Origin: CAZDUS01 sp964609375
Lineage (GTDB): Bacteria > Verrucomicrobiota > Kiritimatiellia > CAIKKV01 > CAITUY01
Assembly: GCA_964609375.1 (NCBI GenBank)
Contig: CAZSSA010000116.1
Location: 1-5,849 of the forward strand
Length of the DNA: 5,849 bases
Direction: 5' to 3'
Every line of letters starts with the position of its first letter. Position 1 is the stretch's first letter. The notes beneath the pieces are model-generated. The model worked only from the letters and a program-made list of their open reading frames with translations. It was not told the DNA's origin and did no database searches. The translations under genes were made by a program, and so were the position numbers. Shown here piece by piece: positions 1 through 5,849 of the stretch.

Positions 1-58
1 CTTACTTTACACATTGTCTTGCGAATGCAATTTTTTAATCTTAAACACAGGATCCAAC
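1..58 (+). promoter_or_regulatory. Promoter/operator and leader of the deoR-type gene
   Basis: This AT-rich leader precedes the DeoR-family gene. It contains TTACTTTACACA (2-13), which closely resembles TTACTTTCTCACA at 961-973 in front of the downstream operon. The 8-mer TTTACACA (6-13) recurs exactly at 939-946. A short inverted repeat, TTGC-GAAT-GCAA, lies at 19-30. TTTAAT at 34-39 would be a good -10 box (5 of 6), but I see no -35 element at a proper distance. AGGA at 49-52 is a Shine-Dalgarno sequence 6 nt before the ATG at 59. The shared words suggest autoregulation by the encoded repressor; this is inference. The region is cut by the window edge. Confidence 0.4.
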
Positions 59-832
59 ATGACACCTCAAACTCGGCTTTCGCGAATCTTGGATATCATC
101 AACTCCCGGGGCGAGGCGCAGATAGCCGATCTGTCCACCTCTCTCGGCGTGAGCGATATGACTATCCGCCGCGACCTTGACGCCCTTGCCCTGAACGGCA
201 AAGTCATCCGGACTCATGGCGGAGCCGCCTTGAGCGGACGCGTTGTCTTCGATTTCCAGTTCATGCAGCGTTCCCGGGAACACGAGGCGGCCAAACAGCA
301 AATTGCGGTCATCGCCGCCAGTTTGGTCAAGGATGGGCAGTCCGTACTTCTGGATTCCGGTACGACAACGTTGGCCGTCGCTCATGCACTTAAAGCCAAA
401 AAACGCCTGACCGTCATCACCACCTCCCTGCCAATCGCTTCCGAGCTCCAACATTGCGAACATATTGACCTGATCCTGCTAGGCGGCGCCTTACGACGCG
501 AAGCACCAGACCTTATTGGCCCCTTGACCGAAAACAACCTGGAACAACTCAAGGCCGACATCGCCTTCATTGGCGCCGACGCCGTGGATACTCACGGTAA
601 AGCATATAACAAATCCATGGCCGTGGCCCGCATGCTAACCCGCATGGCAACTTCAGCGCGCCAAGTCTACGTGGTCGCCGACAGCACAAAAATCGGCCAT
701 ACCGCCCTGTCACGATTTGGAACCTTAAAAGGATGGAACGGCCTGATCACCGACAACGATTTGCCCTCCCTTCAGGTGGCGGCACTCCATAAAGCCGGAT
801 GCAAAGTGCTTCAGCCTCCCCTCCAATCGTGA
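59..832 (+). CDS. DeoR-family transcriptional regulator (sugar-phosphate responsive repressor)
   Basis: The 257-aa product has the usual length for the DeoR/GlpR family. An N-terminal winged helix-turn-helix spans roughly residues 5-57, with the family signature VSDMTIRRDLDAL (31-43) and the RTHGGA end (51-56). The C-terminal DeoR sensor (ISOCOT fold, about 77-233) carries the phosphate-binding loop DSGTTT (99-104), LLGGALRR (140-147), IGADAVD (171-177) and ADSTKIG (207-213). Family members typically bind a phosphorylated sugar or polyol and release DNA. I chose ATG at 59 because AGGA lies 6 nt upstream and the protein then begins at the usual point before the helix-turn-helix; an in-frame TTG at 14 would add 15 non-conserved residues. 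In the segment where many relatives have an EA..KR-like stretch, this protein has SMAVARML (186-193), so the ligand may be unusual. It lies 202 bp upstream of, and in the same direction as, the three-enzyme operon, its likely target. The exact ligand is unknown. Confidence 0.93.
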   Translation: MTPQTRLSRILDIINSRGEAQIADLSTSLGVSDMTIRRDLDALALNGKVIRTHGGAALSGRVVFDFQFMQRSREHEAAKQQIAVIAASLVKDGQSVLLDSGTTTLAVAHALKAKKRLTVITTSLPIASELQHCEHIDLILLGGALRREAPDLIGPLTENNLEQLKADIAFIGADAVDTHGKAYNKSMAVARMLTRMATSARQVYVVADSTKIGHTALSRFGTLKGWNGLITDNDLPSLQVAALHKAGCKVLQPPLQS

Positions 833-907
833 TTCCGGTTTCCCGAATGACCCGGTCGCGCTCATCCTCAGCGCAGACGCATCCAACAGCTTATCATCAT
901 ACCCCTG

Positions 908-937
908 CCCGGCCATGACCCGGGTTTCACTTTTCTT
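908..937 (+). terminator. Possible weak intrinsic terminator after the deoR-type gene
   Basis: CCCGG (908-912) can pair with CCGGG (920-924) across a 7-nt loop, and a T-rich run with interruptions (925-941) follows. The stem is all G-C but only 5 bp, and the tail is broken by C, A and G. It may end or attenuate read-through from the regulator gene into the operon. A chance GC-rich inverted repeat is the alternative. Confidence 0.3.
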
Positions 938-1034
938 GTTTACACAAACAGCACGAATTGTTACTTTCTCACAAATAGTTACATAGTCTCACATATGGTA
1001 AACATCGGATTGTGACCTCGGCAGGAGAATAAAT
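925..1034 (+). promoter_or_regulatory. Promoter/operator region of the aminotransferase operon
   Basis: This stretch is distinctly more AT-rich than the flanking genes and is dense in repeats. There is an inverted repeat TGTTT-ACAC-AAACA at 937-950. Two imperfect direct repeats of the form GTTAC-(3 to 5 nt)-CTCACA lie at 960-973 and 978-993. TTTACACA (939-946) and TTACTTT-CTCACA (961-973) match words upstream of the regulator gene (6-13 and 2-13). A possible weak promoter is TTGTTA (958-963) with TACATA (980-985) at 16-nt spacing, so the direct repeats would overlap it as expected for a repressor site. A strong Shine-Dalgarno, AGGAG (1023-1027), sits 7 nt before the ATG at 1035. Binding by the upstream DeoR protein is inferred from location and shared motifs. 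The rest of the intergenic region (833-907) shows nothing I can interpret. Confidence 0.5.
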
Positions 1035-2411
1035 ATGAGTAAGACAAACAGCAAATACTGGGCTCACGTTGATCTCACCAAGTATCCAAACATGAGGGTT
1101 CCAGCACCGGGCCCGGAATCAAAAAAGTGGCATGATCGGTGCACCAAGTATTTCAAGGGATTGAGCAGTCAGGTAAAACTGTTCCCCGTCACCTTCGAAT
1201 CCGGCCACGGTTGCATCCTCAGGGATGTGGATGGCAACGAGTACATCGATTTCTCGTCAGGCATCTACGTCACCACACTCGGTCATTGCCACCCCAAGGT
1301 AACGGAAGCCGTCCAGAAACATGCGGGCACATTGATGAACGCGCATGACTTCACGACCCCCATCAAGACCCGCCTCATGGAAAAGATGGCCGCAACCCTG
1401 CCGGGCGACCTTAATGGCTTTCAGATCTATGATTGCGGCACGGCCGCTGTAGAAGCCGGACTTCGCGTCTGTCGCGCCGCCACCGGCCGCAGCGAACTCA
1501 TTTCGTGTTTCAATGATTTCCACGGCAAAACCTATGGTGCCGTCTCGATTGCCGAGTTCCCGAATCTGGCCTATGGCCCTGTCCGCGCCCCGGGTTGCCA
1601 CATGGTCCCCCGCCCCAACCCTTACCGTCCTCTCTGGACCAAAACGGATGGAACCATTGACACCGATCAATACCTGCAATTCTACGCCGAGTATATTGAC
1701 CGCGCCACCACGCACAACGTCGCCGCCTTCGTTCTGGAACCCATTCAGGGCTGGGGCGGTTCGGTGATCCCGCCGGATGACTTCTTCCCAAAACTGCGCA
1801 AATTCTGCGATGCCCGGAAGATCCTGTTGATGGCCGACGAAGTCCTGACAAGCATGGGCCGCACCGGCAAGTGGCTGGCAATGGAGCACTGGGGCGTTGT
1901 GCCGGATATCGTAACCCTTGGCAAGGGCTTCGGAAACGGCTTCCCGGTCACCGCCGTTGCCGTCCGCGACCCCTATAAGGAGTCCATCGAGAAAATCTCC
2001 GCTTCATCCAGTTATGGGGGGAACCCGATGGCTTGCGCTGCCGCCTTGGCCAGCTTCGAGGTGATCGAGGAAGAGAAACTTCTCGACCGTGCCACCCATC
2101 TGGAACAGGTAGCCATGAAGTACCTGCGCCCCATGCTCACCCGACACCCCATCGTAGGCGATGTCCGGGCCAAGGGATGCCTGATGGGCATCGAACTTGT
2201 CAAGGATAAGACCTCCAAGGAACCGTTGGATATCGCGGGCAAAATGGTCTATCAGAAGGCGTTTGCCAAAGGGTTGGCATGGATTCCCGCCGGGCACATC
2301 CTTCGCATGAGCCCGCCGATCGTCATGGAGGACGAAGTACTGCTCAAAGGCCTGGAGATCATCGAGGAAGCCATTGGCGAAACCGAAAAAGAACTCGGGT
2401 TTTCCAAATAA
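1035..2411 (+). CDS. Class III PLP-dependent aminotransferase
   Basis: The 458-aa product is a fold-type I, subgroup class III (omega/GabT/ArgD-like) aminotransferase. It transfers an amino group between an amine or amino acid and a ketone or aldehyde using pyridoxal phosphate. Visible landmarks: the N-terminal barrel entry RDVDGNEYIDF (63-73) and LGHCHP (82-87); the phosphate-binding loop CGTAAVEAG (134-142); FHG (162-164), whose aromatic residue stacks on the cofactor; EPIQGWGG (235-242); the cofactor-ring aspartate D268 in LLMADEV; the Schiff-base lysine K297 in TLGKGFGNG; and SYGGNPMACAAALA (326-339). All catalytic residues are present, so it should be active. The loop GTAAVEAG differs from the common GTEANEAA form. 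ATG at 1035 has a strong AGGAG 7 nt upstream. It is the first gene of a tight three-gene operon with two sugar/polyol-type oxidoreductases, which argues for a keto-sugar, polyol or cyclitol substrate rather than plain GABA or ornithine; that is inference. GABA aminotransferase-like or dialkylglycine decarboxylase-like activity cannot be excluded. Confidence 0.93.
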   Translation: MSKTNSKYWAHVDLTKYPNMRVPAPGPESKKWHDRCTKYFKGLSSQVKLFPVTFESGHGCILRDVDGNEYIDFSSGIYVTTLGHCHPKVTEAVQKHAGTLMNAHDFTTPIKTRLMEKMAATLPGDLNGFQIYDCGTAAVEAGLRVCRAATGRSELISCFNDFHGKTYGAVSIAEFPNLAYGPVRAPGCHMVPRPNPYRPLWTKTDGTIDTDQYLQFYAEYIDRATTHNVAAFVLEPIQGWGGSVIPPDDFFPKLRKFCDARKILLMADEVLTSMGRTGKWLAMEHWGVVPDIVTLGKGFGNGFPVTAVAVRDPYKESIEKISASSSYGGNPMACAAALASFEVIEEEKLLDRATHLEQVAMKYLRPMLTRHPIVGDVRAKGCLMGIELVKDKTSKEPLDIAGKMVYQKAFAKGLAWIPAGHILRMSPPIVMEDEVLLKGLEIIEEAIGETEKELGFSK

Positions 2412-2431
2412 TCCGGCAAAAGACTGACCCC

Positions 2432-3574
2432 ATGAAAACCATTCGCTTCGGACTCATCGGTTGCGGCCTTATGGGCCGGGAATTTGCCAGCGCGGCAGCT
2501 CGCTGGTGCCATCTGACACAAATCAATGTGCGCCCGGAAATCGTGGCCATTTGCGACAAGAACAAGTCCATATGCGATTGGTACACGGGCCACTTCCCCT
2601 CCATTAAGCAGGTTACGGATGACTACCGCGCTCTCCTCGCCAATCCGGATGTCGAGGGGGTCTACATTGCCGTCCCCCATAATCTTCATCAGGAAATGTA
2701 TTGCGCCGCTATTGAAGCAGGCAAACATGTCATGGGCGAAAAACCGTTCGGCATCGACAAGCCTGCCTGCGACGCCATCCTCGCCTGCCTTAAACGCCAT
2801 CCGGGAGTGCTGGCTCGGTGTTCATCAGAATTTCCGTTCTTCCCCGCCATGCAACGAATCTGCAACCTGATCGAACAGCAAGTCTTTGGCCGGATCATCG
2901 AGGTGAATACCGGCTTTCTCCACTCCAGTGATATGGACACCAACAAACCAATCAATTGGAAACGAATGATCCAGTTCAATGGCGAGTATGGCGTGATGGG
3001 CGACCTCGGCATGCATGCCTGCCATGTGCCATTCCGCGCGGGATGGGCCCCTAATAATGTTCGCGCCATCCTCAGCGATATCGTCAAGGAGCGACCGGAT
3101 GGCAAGGGCGGCATGACCCCCTGTCTAACATGGGATAACGCAACGTTGCTGTGCGAAGTCACGGACCCTGTCACCAACGAGCCCTTCCCCTGGACCCTGA
3201 AAACACAGCGAATTGCCCCGGGGCAACGGGACAACTGGTATACCGAAATCCTCGGCACCCGCACCTCGGTCCGCTGGTCAAGCGCCCACGCGGACGTTCT
3301 GGATATTCTGGAGTATAGTGGCGGTGAACAGACCTGGAAACAGGTTCAAACCGGTCACGAGACGGCATTTAAAACAATCACCGGTGATATTTTCCAGTTC
3401 GGATTCACAGACTCCATCTTGCAGATGTGGGCCGCGTTCCTCCATGAACTCGTCCACGGCAAGCCCCTCAAACCGTTCGCCGGCTGCGTGACTCCGGCGG
3501 AGGCAGCCCTGAGTCACCACCTCTTTACGGCGGCCTTGAAATCCCAGAGAGACAAGACAACAGTCCTGCTATAA
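2432..3574 (+). CDS. Gfo/Idh/MocA-family NAD(P)-dependent oxidoreductase
   Basis: The 380-aa product belongs to the family of glucose-fructose oxidoreductase and myo-inositol dehydrogenase, which oxidise or reduce a hydroxyl/keto group on sugars, cyclitols or their derivatives. The Rossmann fold opens at once with GLIGCGLMG (7-15; glycines 10, 12 and 15). The family EKP motif is E103-K104-P105 with catalytic lysine K104. The second domain has GDLGMHACH, with D191 and H195 in the D-x3-H arrangement that completes the catalytic set in inositol dehydrogenase; H198 follows. The reading frame stays open back to 2279, but ATG at 2432 is chosen because the Rossmann strand starts directly there and earlier starts lie deep in the aminotransferase gene. 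The gap to that gene is 20 bp. No clear Shine-Dalgarno precedes the ATG, so translation is probably coupled to the upstream gene. The substrate is not recognisable from sequence. A dehydrogenase feeding ketone to the aminotransferase, or acting on its product, is plausible. Confidence 0.92.
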   Translation: MKTIRFGLIGCGLMGREFASAAARWCHLTQINVRPEIVAICDKNKSICDWYTGHFPSIKQVTDDYRALLANPDVEGVYIAVPHNLHQEMYCAAIEAGKHVMGEKPFGIDKPACDAILACLKRHPGVLARCSSEFPFFPAMQRICNLIEQQVFGRIIEVNTGFLHSSDMDTNKPINWKRMIQFNGEYGVMGDLGMHACHVPFRAGWAPNNVRAILSDIVKERPDGKGGMTPCLTWDNATLLCEVTDPVTNEPFPWTLKTQRIAPGQRDNWYTEILGTRTSVRWSSAHADVLDILEYSGGEQTWKQVQTGHETAFKTITGDIFQFGFTDSILQMWAAFLHELVHGKPLKPFAGCVTPAEAALSHHLFTAALKSQRDKTTVLL

Positions 3575-3584
3575 TATCCGGCCT

Positions 3585-4793
3585 ATGCGTAAAGGACGTT
3601 TATTCGTCGGATTCGGATTCGGAGCCATTCAGGGCGGACTCTTTCTCTATGAAGCATTCCGCTCCGGGAACTTTGGCCGCTTGGTTGTTGCAGAGGTCAT
3701 GCCCGACACCGTCAACGCCCTGCGAGCCTCCGGCGGCACCTACGCAGTGAACATTGCCACCCCGGATGGCATCATCGTTCACACGATTGAAGGCATAGAA
3801 GTTTTCAATCCCGGCGATCCGGATGATCGACGTCAACTGGTGAAAGCGCTCGCGGAAGCCGATGAAATCGCGACGGCCTTGCCCAGCGTGGATTTTTTCG
3901 ATCGCGGCCACGAGACCTCTGTCGCACGGCTGCTTACGGAAGGATTCAACCACCGGAATAAACCCGGCATTGTTTATGCCGCCGAAAACCATAATCATGC
4001 GGCAGAACTTCTGGAACAGGCTGTACGCCGGCACAACCCCGCTCTGGCCGCCCCCATTCAGTTCTTGAATACCGTCATCGGAAAGATGAGCGGCGTGGTG
4101 TCCGATGCCGGCGAAATCGCCACTCAACAGCTGAACCCGATCACCTCCGACCTTCCCCGCGCCCTGCTGGTGGAAGCATTCAATCGTATCCTGATCTCAC
4201 AGATCCGCATCCCCGGCTTTCAACGGGGCCTTACGGTCTTCGAAGAAAAATCCGACCTGTTGCCGTTCGAGGCCGCAAAGCTATACGGACACAACGCCAC
4301 GCATGCCCTGCTGGGTTATCTGGCCCATCAAAAAGGACTGCGTTTCATGTCGGATATCACCGCCGATCCCGAATTGCTTGCCATGGCGCGGGCGGCCTTT
4401 CTGCAGGAATCAGGGGGCGGCCTGATTTATAAGTATAACGGGGTTGACCCCTTGTTTACCGAAGCCGGCTTCCGCTCTTACGCCGATGACTTGCTGGTGC
4501 GCATGGTAAACCCCTTCCTTCGCGACGCCGTGGACCGGATCATCCGCGACCCCCGCCGCAAACTCGGCTGGCATGACCGCTTAATCGGCACCATGAACCT
4601 TTCGCTCGACGCAGGAATTACCCCGGTTCGCTTCGCCAGGGGAGCGGCGGCCGCGTTACGCTTGCTGCGAAAGGAACAACCCGGCTTGAACCTCGATGCC
4701 CTGATGGATTCGCTTTGGTCAGAACCTGACGCCTCTCCTGCACGACTCGGTGAACTGAAGCGCATGATGCTGGCGCAAGACGCGAAGGCCTGA
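3585..4793 (+). CDS. Long-chain polyol dehydrogenase, mannitol-1-phosphate 5-dehydrogenase-like
   Basis: The 402-aa product has the architecture of the polyol-specific long-chain dehydrogenase family (mannitol-1-phosphate and mannitol 2-dehydrogenases), which interconvert a polyol or polyol phosphate and a ketose with NAD(P), without metal. The N-terminal nucleotide site is GFGFGAIQGG (9-18), resembling the MtlD FGAGNIGRG loop. AENHNHA (133-139) sits where relatives have a CEN motif. The catalytic signature K-x4-N-x2-H is intact as K232, N237 and H240, with the same spacing as K295, N300 and H303 of Pseudomonas fluorescens mannitol 2-dehydrogenase. N162 in NTVIGK matches the asparagine of the family's NSxVDR-type motif, although the Asp-Arg of that motif is replaced by Gly-Lys. 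Overall similarity to true MtlD looks low, so the substrate is likely different. It follows the Gfo/Idh gene by 10 bp with no Shine-Dalgarno, consistent with translational coupling, and is the last gene of the operon. The length is near the family norm and the reading frame is intact. Confidence 0.82.
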   Translation: MRKGRLFVGFGFGAIQGGLFLYEAFRSGNFGRLVVAEVMPDTVNALRASGGTYAVNIATPDGIIVHTIEGIEVFNPGDPDDRRQLVKALAEADEIATALPSVDFFDRGHETSVARLLTEGFNHRNKPGIVYAAENHNHAAELLEQAVRRHNPALAAPIQFLNTVIGKMSGVVSDAGEIATQQLNPITSDLPRALLVEAFNRILISQIRIPGFQRGLTVFEEKSDLLPFEAAKLYGHNATHALLGYLAHQKGLRFMSDITADPELLAMARAAFLQESGGGLIYKYNGVDPLFTEAGFRSYADDLLVRMVNPFLRDAVDRIIRDPRRKLGWHDRLIGTMNLSLDAGITPVRFARGAAAALRLLRKEQPGLNLDALMDSLWSEPDASPARLGELKRMMLAQDAKA

Positions 4794-4819
4794 TTACCGC
4801 CGCCGCGACGTATAAGGCG

Positions 4820-5737
4820 TTAGTAATGGTTCGCCTTCTTGCGCTGTTCGGCAAGAAGTGTCTGGAATACCTGAAAACGCCTGGCATCAATGGTGCCGGC
4901 GGCAAAGGCGGACCGAAAGGCACAGAGGGGTTCGTGGTCATGTTGGCAGTCACGAAACCGGCACTGCCCCCGTAGCGGCCGTAACTCCCGAAACCCATCC
5001 TCAATCTGTTCTTTCGATAAATGCGATAGTCCAAAAGCCTGTAGCCCCGGACTGTCGATCAGCGCGCCCCCACCCGGCAAATCATACCAGCGGGTATGCG
5101 TGGTGGTATGCTTGCCGCTGTTGAGCGCTTCCGATACAACTCCTGTCTTGGCAACCGCTTCAGGGATCAACGCATTGATCAACGTCGTTTTGCCCATGCC
5201 GGACTGCCCAACCAGCAACGTCATATGGCCGGCTAAATGGCGGCGCAACCCCTCAAGATCACCATCACGTGCGCTCAACTCAAGGACGGGATGGCCCAAC
5301 CGTACAAAAGGGACCAACAAATCACGCCCGCGTTGCAGATGGGTTTTCAAGTCACACTTGTTAAGGACAATCACTCCGTTGATGTTCTGGGATTCAGTCG
5401 CGCAGAGGCAGCGGATCAGCAATTCATCACTGAACCCGGGTTCCGTCGCCGCCACCAGCACCACCTGGGTAACATTGGCGGCGATCAACTTCTCCTTGAA
5501 CGCATCCGCCCGATAGCAAAGGCTCCGCCGAGGCCGCAGGACATTGATCACGCCTTGAGTCTCGTTGGAGGCCACCACCTCTACCTCGTCGCCACAGGCA
5601 TACAGACTCTTTTTGCCGCGCGGGGAACACATCAACGTGAAGGTTTCGGCATCTCGACCTTCAATCCGCACTTCATATTGACGCCCGAAGTCGGCAACGA
5701 TACGCCCTTGTAGCGTGGTGCTGTTTTGAGGAATCAT
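4820..5737 (-). CDS. rsgA: Small ribosomal subunit biogenesis GTPase RsgA
   Basis: The 305-aa product is RsgA (YjeQ/EngC), a circularly permuted GTPase that binds the 30S subunit late in its maturation in the cytoplasm and couples GTP hydrolysis to release of assembly factors. An N-terminal OB-fold covers about residues 9-70 (GRIVADFGRQYEV, then GDEVEV). The G motifs come in the permuted order: G4 NKCD (126-129), G1 GQSGMGKT (177-184), G2 threonines within GKHTTTHT (208-215) and G3 DSPG (228-231). The C-terminal zinc-binding domain has C259, C264, H266 and C272, the C-x4-C-x-H-x5-C spacing seen in E. coli RsgA. All motifs are intact. I chose ATG at 5737; a GTG two codons upstream (5743) is a near-equal alternative, and neither has a clear Shine-Dalgarno at normal distance. 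It converges on the polyol dehydrogenase gene with a 26-bp gap and is unrelated to that operon. Upstream short frames overlap its start (see separate entries). Confidence 0.96.
   Translation of the reverse strand: MIPQNSTTLQGRIVADFGRQYEVRIEGRDAETFTLMCSPRGKKSLYACGDEVEVVASNETQGVINVLRPRRSLCYRADAFKEKLIAANVTQVVLVAATEPGFSDELLIRCLCATESQNINGVIVLNKCDLKTHLQRGRDLLVPFVRLGHPVLELSARDGDLEGLRRHLAGHMTLLVGQSGMGKTTLINALIPEAVAKTGVVSEALNSGKHTTTHTRWYDLPGGGALIDSPGLQAFGLSHLSKEQIEDGFRELRPLRGQCRFRDCQHDHEPLCAFRSAFAAGTIDARRFQVFQTLLAEQRKKANHY
4835..4858. other. Perfect 8-bp inverted repeat in the 3' end of rsgA
   Basis: CTTCTTGC (4835-4842) and GCAAGAAG (4851-4858) are exact reverse complements around an 8-nt loop. It lies inside the last codons of rsgA, just past the end of the convergent operon. 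Neither strand has a U-run after it, so it is not a classical intrinsic terminator. It could fold at the 3' ends of both convergent transcripts and protect them or slow polymerase, or it may simply follow from the codons. No other terminator is visible in the 26-bp gap 4794-4819. Confidence 0.35.
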
Positions 5738-5757
5738 TCCCACAAAGAATACTTCAT
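5734..5757 (-). CDS. Possible seven-codon leader ORF before rsgA
   Basis: An ATG at 5757 is preceded by the Shine-Dalgarno-like AGGGGGG (5768-5762) with a 4-nt spacer. It opens a short frame encoding MKYSLWE, whose TGA overlaps the rsgA ATG as ATGA. rsgA itself lacks a well-placed ribosome site, so terminating ribosomes could re-initiate there. This is a structural observation only. Chance is a serious alternative for so short a frame, as is a start-site or sequencing frameshift linking it to rsgA. Confidence 0.2.
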   Translation of the reverse strand: MKYSLWE

Positions 5758-5849
5758 TTTGCCCCCCTAAGCCAGATCATTTGGTTCTCCGAAATTCCGC
5801 GAAAAGTTCCGCCCACATTCCATCCGTCCCGCTTCACATCCCTCCTCAT
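5754..5849 (-). other. Sequence upstream of rsgA: possible C-terminal end of another minus-strand gene
   Basis: Two minus-strand frames run in from the window edge without a stop. One begins with ATG exactly at 5849 and gives a 31-residue peptide ending WLRGAK. Its TGA at 5756-5754 overlaps the ATG of the seven-codon frame. The other frame, entering at 5847, ends at TAG 5769-5767 with a peptide tail NFGEPNDLA. I recognise neither. One could be the tail of an upstream gene co-transcribed with rsgA, or the stretch may be non-coding leader. I see no convincing promoter here. Confidence 0.2.

Noticed and set aside
19..36. Inverted repeat TTGC-GAAT-GCAA followed by six T as a terminator of an upstream gene
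   Set aside because: A 4-bp stem is too weak. It sits in the leader of the regulator gene and more likely belongs to its promoter or operator, if it has any role.
14..58. N-terminal extension of the DeoR protein from a TTG at 14
   Set aside because: The added 15 residues resemble no family sequence, while ATG at 59 has AGGA at good spacing and gives the standard family length.
969..1015. TCACA and TGTGA words resembling a CRP half-site pair
   Set aside because: CRP sites need TGTGA-N6-TCACA. Here TCACA (989-993) precedes TGTGA (1011-1015) at the wrong order and spacing.
1257..1889. 210-codon minus-strand open frame
   Set aside because: It is antisense to the well-supported aminotransferase, has no recognisable domain, and is the kind of shadow frame expected opposite a GC-rich gene.
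2279..2431. Extended oxidoreductase start overlapping the aminotransferase
   Set aside because: The extra 51 codons lie inside the aminotransferase coding sequence, and the Rossmann fold begins directly at the ATG at 2432.
4890..5516. 208-codon plus-strand open frame, and the similar one at 5237-5713
   Set aside because: Both lie antisense within rsgA, whose motifs are all intact, and the peptides show low-complexity composition with no domain.
1..5849. Mobile element, CRISPR array, tRNA/rRNA or riboswitch
   Set aside because: I saw no transposase or integrase, no spaced repeat array, no cloverleaf or rRNA-like stretch, and no intergenic region large and structured enough for a riboswitch.

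Overview
The window holds four genes on the plus strand and one on the minus strand. It reads as a bacterial chromosome segment of moderately high GC. There are no transposase, integrase, phage, tRNA, rRNA or CRISPR signals. The taxon cannot be fixed from sequence alone. Two things loosely suggest an environmental or gut member of the Verrucomicrobiota, Kiritimatiellota or Lentisphaerota group: a sugar-type Gfo/Idh/MocA oxidoreductase in a small sugar-metabolism operon, and genes without clear Shine-Dalgarno (SD) sequences. However, the RsgA protein also resembles proteobacterial versions, so this is a low-confidence guess.

Layout: 1-58 is the promoter/leader of a DeoR-family repressor gene (59-832). 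A 202-bp intergenic region (833-1034) follows. It holds a possible weak terminator, then an AT-rich, repeat-bearing stretch that looks like the promoter/operator of the next three genes. These are a class III PLP aminotransferase (1035-2411), a Gfo/Idh/MocA NAD(P)-dependent oxidoreductase (2432-3574) and a long-chain polyol / mannitol-1-phosphate-type dehydrogenase (3585-4793). They are spaced by 20 and 10 bp and are almost certainly one operon. Convergent to them, with a 26-bp gap, is rsgA (5737-4820, minus strand), the ribosome small-subunit maturation GTPase. Upstream of rsgA, two further short open frames are chained by ATGA stop/start overlaps and run off the window edge.

How the genes may work together: the DeoR protein has the ISOCOT-type sugar-phosphate sensor domain. 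Its promoter shares sequence words with the operon promoter, which fits local autoregulation and operon control. The three enzymes combine two NAD(P)-dependent alcohol/ketone oxidoreductases with an aminotransferase that usually acts on ketones or aldehydes. Inference: the cassette interconverts a polyol, keto-sugar or sugar phosphate with an amino-sugar, aminopolyol or aminocyclitol. The direction (synthesis or breakdown) and the substrate cannot be read from the window. No transporter, kinase or phosphatase is present. rsgA is a housekeeping gene unrelated to this pathway.
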